A stretch of 64,000 nucleotides of DNA from NCBI RefSeq assembly GCF_027409185.1, contig NC_084467.1, forward strand, positions 81,042,501-81,106,500, given 5' to 3'. The stretch comes from Cynocephalus volans. Taxonomy: Eukaryota > Chordata > Mammalia > Dermoptera > Cynocephalidae. Under the pieces are notes generated by a model. The model had not been told where the DNA came from. It ran no database searches and saw only the letters and a program-made list of their open reading frames with translations. Positions 41,301 to 53,300 of the stretch are shown one piece after another; position 1 is the stretch's first letter; each line of letters opens with the position of its first letter. Made by a program: the position numbers and the translations under genes.

Positions 41301-44300
41301 CTGAAAGATTTATGGGTGAACTACATCTAGGACTTGCTATAAAATACTACAGCAAGAAACCAGGGAGGACAGATGAAACAAGATTGGCAAAATGCCGATA
41401 ATTGTTGAAGCTGGGTAATGAGTACATGGGGGTGTGTTATATTGTTCTTTCTACTTATCTGAATGTTTTTAAATTTCCATAACACATTTTTTAAACCTAT
41501 TTATTAACAAGACCCTGTGCTCCTTGTTCTGTATACTCAATCTCAATTATTGGCAACTTCATCTGCCCAGTTACTCAAGCAAAAAAACCTTATCCATGAC
41601 CCATACCTTTTACTACTCTAAATCCAATCAATGACCAAGTTTTGCCAATTAATTACTATAAAGTTCTCAAATCTGCCCTCTCCTGTTCCCGTCATTGCTC
41701 ACTTGACTCCCAACAGATGACTAACCAATCTTATCTACCTGAATTCACCTTCCATCAAAATGATGAATTCAAAACACAACTTGATTACTCACTCCCTGGT
41801 TTAACACCCTTTAATAGTTTCCAGCTTTCATAGCCATCAACTCAAAATAGAGTACACTTACCATATATGGTGGTGTTTATACTGCATCTAGAAGATGATA
41901 CTGTACTCTAACATTGGCAACAATGAGCAGGCCCCAGACTTTTGTGTGCTCCTGGGAAAATCCTTCACCTCCCCTTCCTCTTCATCACTCACTACTCTCT
42001 TCACTACTATCTTGACCATCAGCAGTAACCTTATTATATACTATGTATCCCTATTTATATCAGTCACCAAGTCACCTCTCATCCTCAGAATTTAGTTCCC
42101 ATAAAGTTCTGGCATTGTCTTTTCTCACCCCTTCTCCTGCTCCTCAAATTTCAGAAACCCTTCAATCACTGCCTCTGGAACTCACAGTCATCAGCAAAAT
42201 CCATTCTTCTCTATATGGTCTCTTACCTCTTGCTCTAAATGAAATCTGGTTCTCCCATGAAAACAACTGTTTTCTCTGTAACCCTCTCAAAGGGTCATTA
42301 TTTTTTTCATGCATACACATTGTATCACTGAGCCTGGAAGTATACTTGTTCTCCTTGCTGCTTCTAGACCATTCCCTCTCCTCCTCTTTAAAATCCCTCA
42401 GCTCTGAAACTCATGTCTCATGACTTTACCACCCCTACCCCTCCTTGTCGCAGTCATTAAACCCCAAAGTCACTCCATTAATTGGCTTTCCAACATTACT
42501 CTTATCATAACTGTGTGTGATTTAAATGTACAATCAAAGATCTTCTAATACACTGAAATATCACATGCTTCATTTTCTCTAATCCAAGATCTAAAGATCT
42601 TTGCCTCTACCCTCTCCTTTAGAATATATACTCCCACAGTCATACCCCAGACACTATTAATAACTATAACCTCTCCATAATACTTATTTCAAGCATCCTG
42701 TTTTCTAACCTTCTATTTTTTCAGCTCTCTCCTCTTGGAAACATAACTCCAACAATTTGTCAACCACCCCGAGATCTACTACCTAGTGATCCCATCATCT
42801 TTTCACTGTCTCTCACACTGAGTATGTCCTAACTTCCCTTCTTACCCAGCTTAAATTCCACTGCCCATCATTAAAGTCACTCTCTTGGGTACATCCTCAG
42901 TTCCTTACCCTCTCTTGCTTTATACAACTCACCCAGTTCTCCAAACCCCAACCTAATTAAATCTAACTTTCCTCCTATACTATCCCTGCATTGGTGCAGC
43001 TGAACATGGCTGAAGAAAACCACACAGACATGCTGACTGCTCTCTTTTGAAATTCATGACTATCAACCTCAAGTACAAATTCTTCTATATTTCAGATTAT
43101 TTCCCTAATACAAAATAGCAACACATTTAAAAATACTCTTGATGCATAAATCCAAATTGCTTTTAAAGTGAAAACTTACCTATTTCTAGAACTACTCTGA
43201 CAATATTAATCATGACCCTTAAAAATGAAATTTTGGGTGGGGGGCACAGAAATTCCACTTCTAGAAATTTTCAGTAAATATTTAAAGAAGTATGCAAACA
43301 TTAAGTTACAAGGATATTTATCACAGACTTAACAGAAAAACAAAGAAAGTTGGAGTTGTTATATAAAAATGAAAGACTGGAAACAATCTAAATGTGGGAC
43401 TACCTGGTACAGTTTAAATACATTATGCTTAGTCCATACCATGGAATACTATTAAGCCAATGGAAAATATTCATAATACACTGGTTAAGAGAAAAAAAGT
43501 AGATTACAAAAGAGTATATATAATACATAATCTTTGAAAATGTATATACATGTATACTTTTTTTATTTATGAGCACATAAGCAGAAAAAAGTCTGGATGG
43601 TATTAAAATAGTATTTGCTTTGGGATAATAAATTATGGCTATTTTATTTTCCATCTTCTTGTGTACCTGTGTTCTACGAAAATACATATTGCTTAGTTAA
43701 TAAATGTATCAATCTGCATGCCAATATGCAATACTTGAGAATACAGCAGCATAAAATTTTAGATTATAGCATATTAAATTAGGTGTACTTACTATTATTT
43801 CAGAAGCAAAACACCTTAAAGGATCATTTCCATCTTCTTCAGACTGTTCAAGGAACTGTGCTGTCAGCAGAGGGCATTTCAAGCATTTGAAACAACTAGG
43901 CATAAGAAATAGGTAACTATGAAATCAACACTTCCCAAGTATAAAATACCTAGTTCTTCATATCTAAGTTAATTTTACATGAAAAATAGTATAAGCACTC
44001 CTATGGTTTGGATGTTTGTCCCTTCCAAAATTTATGTTGAAATTTCATTGCCATTTTAACAGTATTAAAAGGTGTGACCTTTGAGGGTTTTGCCCTCATT
44101 GGTGGAATTATGCTGGTATGAAAGGTAAGTTTGACTTCCTTCTACCTCTTTGCCCTTTCATCTTCAGCCACGTGATGACACAGCAAGAAGGCCCTCTCCA
44201 GCACCTTGATCTTGGACCTTCTAAACTCCAGAACGGTAAGCCAATAAATTTCTATTGATTATAAAGTACCCAGTCTTGGGTATTCTGTTATAGCAGCACG

Positions 44301-47300
44301 AACAGACTAAGATAAGCACAAATAACTCTAGGGCCTAAAAAATGGTGATATAACATCCTACCTACTAATAATGGAGAGAAAATGAGAATACCTTGCTAAA
44401 TTCAATGTGGTGAAATTCACTTTTATGTCTGGACTGTTCCATTGGATTCTGAATGTTTTTCTGAGGATCAGTGCTAGCCCGTGATGTAATTTTTATTCCT
44501 TTAAGGAAAAATCAGAACAATGTAGTAATTTTTTTCATAAAGCTATATTTGGTTTATTTAGAAAACCAAACTTTATTCTGTGATTAAGTTTTTCCTATTT
44601 CTTTACTTAAAATACATTTTCTTTTATGAAATAATGAGTTTTAGAAATAGTAAAACTTTTTAACCTGCTGAAAAAATAGAAAGCTAACAAAATTTTTTTT
44701 TTAATTATTGGTCTATGTAATTTAATAATCTCGTCCAGCACTGTCTATAGAAATACAATGCAAGCCCCATAATTTAAAATCTTTTAATAGACACATGAAA
44801 AAAGTAGTAAGAAACAGGAAAATTAATTTTAATAATTTATCTTAACCCAGGATACCTCAAATATTATCATTTCAACATGTTATCAGTATAAAAACTATTG
44901 AGGTATTTACTATTTCCTTTTAAATAACAAGTCTTCAAAATCCAGGGGGTATTTTTTACTTAGGGCACATTTTAATTTGAACTAGCCATATGTCAAGTGC
45001 TTGACAACCATGTTGAACAATGAATGTTTAGTCCATAGCACCCCTGGTAAGAATGCTATTGGGTAGGTACTCTGCTACTGTTTTAAATGAATGGATTTTG
45101 GATTTACAATTTTTAAAAATATCAATGCCTTATTAAATGCCCATGCTGTGTCAGTTGAACCCCATAATCTTCTAAAATTCAAGATAAAAAACTAGATTTA
45201 TATTTACATGACAAACAAATAAGGCAAAGAAACATAAAATAACTGAACTATCAATTACTTAAGTCCATTGTGAGATATTCTTAAAAATATACTTACAATT
45301 TCAGTAATTCATCCTTTAGCTTTTCATTTTCATTTTCCAGTGAGGTTTCTTTGTTATCAATGACTTCTTCCACAAAAGGCTTAGTAAACTCTATTAAGGC
45401 CTTGCAACATTGACAAAGGCCATAGTCATCTGTTTCTATTTGTTCTTTTGAGTATGGAACTGGAAGAAGAGATACCCTACTCCAAAGGGTAGACAATGCT
45501 AATCCAACTGAATATGCCTTGTTATGAAGTTTCTGAATCACTAAAACAAAACAGAGACCAAGTTGTTAAGGTAGCCTCATCAAGCATGTTAAACATGGGC
45601 TAACAAATTCAATAAGTGTAGAATTATAAGACACCTCCTTCCCCTGACACACACACACATTTTAACAACTCTGAAATCAGGATGACATAGCATAACTTAA
45701 TTGGCAATGTTTTTTCCTTCTTAGTGAGGCAAAAAAATAACACAGCATCTTTAAATTATGGCATTTCTCAGTAGACGTCATGAAATCTTGTTTAGATATG
45801 TTTATAATAGGCTACATACTTAAGACACAAACATTCTTTCCATATTTCTTAGTTGTTATAAGCACAAAATACGAGAATGTCTTGTAAACTATAAAGCACT
45901 GTACAAATGGGAGGTAGTATTATCAGATTTTTTTCTAGTACACTTTGAATATTTCAAGTGGTACAAAGCTGGTAAACATTCATTTTTAAAACAAATTTAC
46001 TCTAACTTCTGTCTCTTCCTATAAGACTCTCAGATACATGCATTTCCTAAGATGAAAAATATCCTCTTCCCATGGATAAATACCATTTGTCTTGGTTGCC
46101 ATTATTCACTAATACTGTTACTGCACTAAGCATGGAGTCTTATCATTCCTATATCCTAGTTTCACTCTTCAGGAGTACCTTTGCTATTCTCCCAAATGCA
46201 GAGGCTGAGCAATGCCCTGCCTGATACTCTTGTTAATCAAGATACAGGAATACCACAATGTTATTAAACTGAGTACTCAGACACCACAGAGGTAATCCTT
46301 TAAATATGTTCAGGCGGAAAATTCAAGATTTAAGCTGCAGGTAGGAAGATTAGGCAAAAGCTATAGGTTGCAAGACAGCACATGAAAAATAGTATGACAT
46401 TCAGCAAAATATTTACCAGATACCCACTTTATGCCATGTACTGTCATCTTTCTATGAGCAGTGGGATTCAAATTGGCATTGCTATTACTAGTTTAAGCAG
46501 ACTACTTGATCATTAGTCATAAACTTTACTTTGGTGTAGTGTTGACATTTTGGGATAAACATCAAGGCACTTACAGATAAAATAAGAAATACCTTGATAT
46601 CAAAATGTTCATTACCTGTTCGTAATGGCTGAAGTAAAAGAAGAATAATTTGGGATATCTGTTTTCCAGAGGGCTCTTCAATCAGTTCAAGCAAACCCAG
46701 CAATAATTCCTTTGGATTACATAACTATAAAAATATTCACAATTGAACCTGTTTAATACAAGTTGTATTTAAAGCCACATGATTACTATTTTTAAAATGG
46801 CATATACTGAGAAAATATAATTATTCTTGCTTAACAGTAAAACACCTCATCAACTGCTTAGAAAAATTATGCACTAACAAAACATAGAATCTGTGATGGT
46901 CAAATCACTATAAAACTAAAAAGAAGCAAGAAGTCAAAGGGTCTTTTAATGGACAACTACCTTTTAGAGACTTAAGTTCCTGGCTAAAGGAAAAATTAGA
47001 GAATAAGGGAAAGGAAGAACTTGATCACCACAGCTCAGGTCCTTTTGAGCTTCATCTGTCTACTCTGAAGGCCATCTTAATAGATTTCCAGGGCTTCCAG
47101 CAGGTGGGAGCTTTCTATCTCACGCTGCTAGGGTATTTAGCCCACCGTCCCTTCCTGAACAGATAAAACTTTGCACTCCTTTCTGATTGGCCCTGTCTTA
47201 TTACCTCACTTGCCTGGGTTTTTTAAAAGCCCTCATAAACAACAACTCATATCTAGATGGAGTTCTTTCTTTCCAAGAAATTTGTGTATACTTGTATTTG

Positions 47301-50300
47301 TGTATACTTACATATACTTGCATATACTTGTATTTCTACTCATCTCCAAATAGTTTCTTATAATGTCCTTTTTCTCAGAATTTATCTTTCTTAGTCATCA
47401 CATATTAACTTTTAACTCTACTAACCTCATTCTAAGGTTGTCAGTCACAACTGATCTTTATCCTACTTCCTATTCCTACTTCTGTTGTGATCACTTGCAT
47501 TCCAGGTTTTTTTATATTTTTAGGAAACATACCATAAAGGAAAGAACACTGAGATTTGATTCTAGTTCCAAAGTAGCCAAAAGATCGGTGTGGCCTTGAA
47601 CTACCTCTCTAAACTTTCAATTCCACGTCTATACAATAAGGCTACTTGTTTAAATAGAGCTTCCCTGAATCTCCCTAGAGATTCTGAATCAGTGGGTCTG
47701 ATATGAGGTTAGATAATTCTTATATACACCAGAAAATTTGAGAAATGCTGAAATGGGATTCATTGCCCATCCAATCAACAATACTGGGCCTTTTCTCCAA
47801 TGATTTCTGTATGTATGTGTTTTCATGAACTAAAAGCTTTCCTACCAAGCAATAAGCATTAAACATTAAAAGGAATTATAAAATACTGCTGCATTTTATG
47901 ACAAAGAGAACCTAGTTTTGTTAACTTACCTTTACCAATAAATCAAGCATCAAAAAATAATCTTTTCTTTTATCATCTTCTTTATTTGATAAAAGGCATC
48001 GAACAACAGGACCAACAAGATTCCAGCCCATATTCTTGATGATGACCTGTGAAAACATTTTCAGAGTAAAGCAAACACTGCCATCTACAGGACTCTCACA
48101 GTGTACTTTCCTAACTCACAGGAGCATAGAATTTTCTCTGAAATAGGAAAGATGAGGCAACTGAGGCCTATGACCTTTTACCACAGACTTTCTAGAGATG
48201 GCTGCTAATGATTATCAACATTTTAAAATAGTTTTTAATACTTTCACTGAGGAAAGGCAAAAGAGTCTTTACTTTTAATCAGGTTAAGTTGGTCTTTCCC
48301 AGGATTTCAATAGTTCCTCTATTTCCAATGAGAGTTAATTTGCTTAATGTGAGCAAGCACCTAACTTACACAGAGAATTTTGCTCCCCTTATTCCTAAAG
48401 AAATCAAGCCAATGCTCACTAACCTTTTAGAGTTCTTTGGAGAATCTCTAAATATATTATAATCATTGCAATTTATATAAAAGGAGAGGATGCAACTTCA
48501 TTAATTTTCTCTCCTACATACATTGCTTCTATTTTCAAAGATATTTCAGAATGCTTACCAGACAAGTAAAAGTTTATCTTTACAATTAGTAATCCACATT
48601 CATTATCAAAGCTACTGATTTTCAAAATTATCAACAATATACCCCACTTCTCTGGCCTACTTTGTAAGTCAACTCATCAGTATTTACCAAGCATATACTA
48701 TATAATACTCTAGGCACTAGAAATAAAGCAAGAAAAACATCAGATAAGATCAGATCTTTATCCTCATGGAGTATACAGTCAGCTCATTCTTAAAAAAACA
48801 ATCTATGAAGAGGACAAAACTGCAAATATAGTAGCTCCTCCTGACCCCAGCCTTGTAAGATAATAAAGGTAGAGTAAGAGGTATAGCAAGAGAATCATCA
48901 TCTCCATCTGGAGAAGGCAGGAGAGGCTTCCTAGAAGAGGCAATGACTAAGCTAAGGCTTGTTGGAGAAACAGAGAAATGGGTCAGGCATAGATAGGTGG
49001 AAAACACATTCACGGCTCTGAAACAGCAATGTGTAAAGGTATATGAGGCTTAACATGTCCTGAAGAACTATCAACAGAGTATGTTGGGGTATGTGAACAG
49101 ATCACAAAAGAGGAAATACTACCTGTTCACATCTTTGCTCGTTTATTGTCTTATCAATGTATGTGTACTCCCTATATGTTAATGTTAACTTAGTTGTATT
49201 TATGACAAATAATTATTTGCTTTTTGGTTATCTTTATTTTTTATATAGCCAAATATAGTAATTTTTTCCTTTGATCCCTCTTCTACTGCTTTTAGGCCTA
49301 AAATAAAATTCTAAATACTTATAAACCTTCATTTAATTTTTTAAAAAATTACATTTTACATTTTTATCCAATAAAATCTATGTTGGGAATATGGCACAAA
49401 ATGAAGTCCTAGATTTTAAAAATAGCAAAACAATGGTGCTTTTTTACCAATGAGACAGAAAATTCAGTTGATCTATCTGAAAATTCTTTTAATGCTAGTT
49501 ATTTCTTCTGCCTGGCACACTTTTTTCCCAGATAGCTCCATAGTTTACATCCCTGCTTCCTTCAAATCTCTGTGCAATTTCACCCAGCACAGTCCATCTC
49601 CTTTACCATGCTTTATTTTTCTCTGTAGTATTTATCACTTTCTAACATACTGTGTAATTTACTTATCACATATGGATTTGTTTTCATTCATTAGAATTTA
49701 AGATCCATATGGGCAGTGATTTTTGTTCACTGATATATCTATTCCCAGCATCTAGAGTAGGGCCTGTTACAAAGTAGGTGTTCAATAAACACAGGTTGAA
49801 TGATGTCTGTTACTTTAAAGTCTAACAAATTATCTTCCCTTCAAAGATCTGATATTCTCTATTCTTCTATTTTTTGTGTGGCTTGACTGTTAATATTTGA
49901 GATTTTATTCCTCAGGAACTTATGGTATACAGTTAGTAATTTTTTTCCAAATTACTAAATATTTATCCCACCAATACTTATTAAGTAAGTCTACATTTAC
50001 TTTTTAAAACTCAATTAGTTCCAGTGAGACTCTACTTTTCTAACTAAGCACTTCTCTCTCTTTACATAGGTCTACTACTCTATGAGTGATTCTCTGAAGA
50101 AAAATTAACTATAAAATGAATCCCAGATTCGACTGAGATTTTGCATATGAGTTGATGAATATATAATCTCAGAATCAAGGTAACGAGTTACTGTGTAAAT
50201 GCCTTACGGCTTTTGTTTAGGGGAAGGGAGGATGGCGAATAGTTATGACTGTCACGGGTAGCTGACTAACCAATAAGCTGTCCTTTGTTCAATTTAACAC

Positions 50301-53300
50301 TAACAACCTTACAGAGTAAGATTGTTATCCCCAATTTACTGATGAGAATGCCTAAATTTACAGAATAATGACATGCCCAATGTTCAACAACTGAAATGTG
50401 GCAGAGCCAGGACTCGCACATAAGTCTATCCAGTTCCCAAGTCCATGCTTTCCCACTATATCAGTGATTCTCCACTGGGGGCAGTTTTGCCCTCTACCTC
50501 TCACGGGACATTTGGCAATGTCTGGTTACATTTTTGACTGTCATTTCTGGGGTACTTAGGAGGGTTGCTACTGGTATCTAACAGGTAAAACCCTGGGATG
50601 CTGCTAAACATCCTGCTATGCACAAGGCAGTCCCCACAACAAAGAATTATCCTGTCCAAAATATCAATAATGTCAAGATTGAGAAACCCTACACTATGGT
50701 CTTAGGACAAATTACTATTCATATGGCTTTTTTAAAAAACCATTTAACAAGAAGCAGCTTAATAGTAAATCTTTTTTCCCCCAATTTTATTTATTTTTGT
50801 GGGGCACGTGTTGTTTCAATACATGCATATACTGCACAATGATTCACCTAGGGTAGACGGCATAGTTCTGTACCTGTTAGTCCATCCCTCCTCCTCCCTA
50901 CCACACGCCTCTCCTCCCAACCACACGCCTCTCCTCCCAGACTTTGGTAACCATTATTCTACTCTCTACTTCTATGAGACATCATGTGGTATTTGTCTTT
51001 CTACGCCTGACATTTTGCTTCCTCACTCTTTATTTTTAGTATGTCATTCACAAGCTTTTGTGTTATGGTTACCATGAAGCTTACAAAAAACATGTTATAG
51101 TTATAACAGCTTATTTTAGACTAATAACAACTTTGATATCTAAGAAGAAAGAAAGAACCAAAGCTGACTCTATACTTTGGCATCATTCCTCCATGACTTT
51201 TTGACATTTTGTTGTTTCAAGTTACATCTTTTAATTTAATAGTAAATCTTGATCAATCCTGATAGTGTCACCTGGCAAGAAAATTAAGTTATAGTTTTAA
51301 ACACGTGTCTTATGAATACATGAACCTTTGCAGTTAGCAGACCACACATTACAAAACTGATTCTCAAGCTATTAAGACTAAGCCTCACTATGCTTAAATC
51401 TATCCCATTAGCTAATTAGGAGCATGCTAAAAATAAAACAGTCAAGCACCCAATGCTTGAAGAACAACATGATTACACTTCCCTTCTCCCTTTGCCTCAC
51501 TGATGCAGTGCTGACCTCATCTCCTTGGCAGGCCTCTTCCTCTCTACCTGTTCCTTAAATTCCTCATGACAGATCCTGGGCCTCTTCTTCTCTTCTGACC
51601 CTTTTCTGTGAACTCAGGCTAATTCTTTTTTTTTCCCCTCAGTGCTTCAATTACCTAATCTTTAATAGTCATGCACAAATCTTTTTAACTTCTTATTTCT
51701 CTACTGAGCTCAAAACCTTACTTTCCAATTGCCTGCTGCATCTTAAACTCAAAATTTCTAAGTCAACTCATTTGTCTTCCTTCAGGAAACTTTATCCTCT
51801 ACTTTGGTTGACTTTTTCTGTTGAGGAAATCATATAATATCCTTTAAGAAGCCAGAAATCCAGTCATCTTTGACGCCTCACTCTCTCTCACCCCCAGGAT
51901 CAATAAATCCCTTCTATTCTACTCTAAAACTTCCCTGCAAATGCTACACAGTGGTAACCAGAAATAGAACAGTGTGGTTAAGAGCTCTGAAACCAGGCTA
52001 CACAGGTCTGAATTCTAGATTGACACAAAAGCTGAGTGGGCTAGTTATTTAACCTTTCAATGATTATTTCCTTACCTAGAAATAGTAGTACCTATTTTAT
52101 GGGATAATGAAGAGGCTAAATAGGTGAATAGATGCAAAGCATTTAAAAGAGCATTTGGTACATAGTAAATATAGTCATGCACCACATAAGGACATATCAG
52201 TTAACTGACTACCTATATGACAGTGGTCCCATAAGATTATAATGGAGATGAAAAATTCCTATTCCCTACTGATGTCATAGATGTCCTAATATCACAGTGT
52301 GATGTATTATGTTTTCTATGTTTAGATACACAAATATTTACCATTGTGTTACAATTGCCTACAGCATTCAGTACAGTAACATGCTGTGCAGGTTTGTAGC
52401 CTAGAAGCAAAAGGCTATACCATATAGCCTAGGTGTATAGTAGGCTATACCATCTAGATTTGTGTAGCTATATTCTATGATGTTTGCACATGACAAAATC
52501 ACCTAATGAAAATGTATCCCCACTGGATGCATGACTGTACTCAATAAAAACTAGTTTTCATTAATTTTATTATTATTAACTAAAAACTAGGTACTCTCAA
52601 AGGTTATCCTTTGAGAAAGCAACTGGTAAAAATCAAGAAGAGTTAAAAAAAGATGAGATCTATTTGAGGCTACAAAGATATCATAAACACATATCAAAAA
52701 CAAAATTAAATAAAATGTCCTAATTTTTCTGATAAAAAATAAAAAAGGGATAATTCTACAATAATGGGATTAAAAAGTTTTAGAAAACCCCCAAATCCAA
52801 TCACGGTACCCTGGACAGAATCACAGGCCAGCATGACTAGATTGTGATACCAACAAAGAAAAATTCTATATTAATAAATAGCATTATAAATGAAGTGTAT
52901 TCCTAGAAAGATGATGGTTTTCCTTATACTCATAATAAGGGAAATCCAAAGACAAAATTGGGTAATGTGTTACTAACAAGGTGTCCCACGAAAAAATTGT
53001 TCCTGATCCACAAATAAGATCCTTTCTCATTATGAAGAGTGATTTCTGAGACTATGGTAGCTGAATGATACTGGCCTATAAAGTCATCCAACTCTTCCCC
53101 GTTCTGATTCTATGCACACAATATACTGTTTTACTTAAAATTTAGTTTTACATATACATCTGGCTGGAGGAGAATGGGCTGATGACCAAAAATGAGTATC
53201 TAGCCTGATATTTATATTTCTCAATGTAAATTAATAATTCAAATGCTACTTTTTGATCCCCTAAACCAAAAGTAATCCAGTTCCTTTTAAAGCCCTTTAT

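Noticed and set aside
42043-42423. 126-codon plus-strand open frame as a possible gene
   Set aside because: It falls in L2/CR1-like endonuclease remnants, lacks splice context and starts and ends arbitrarily.
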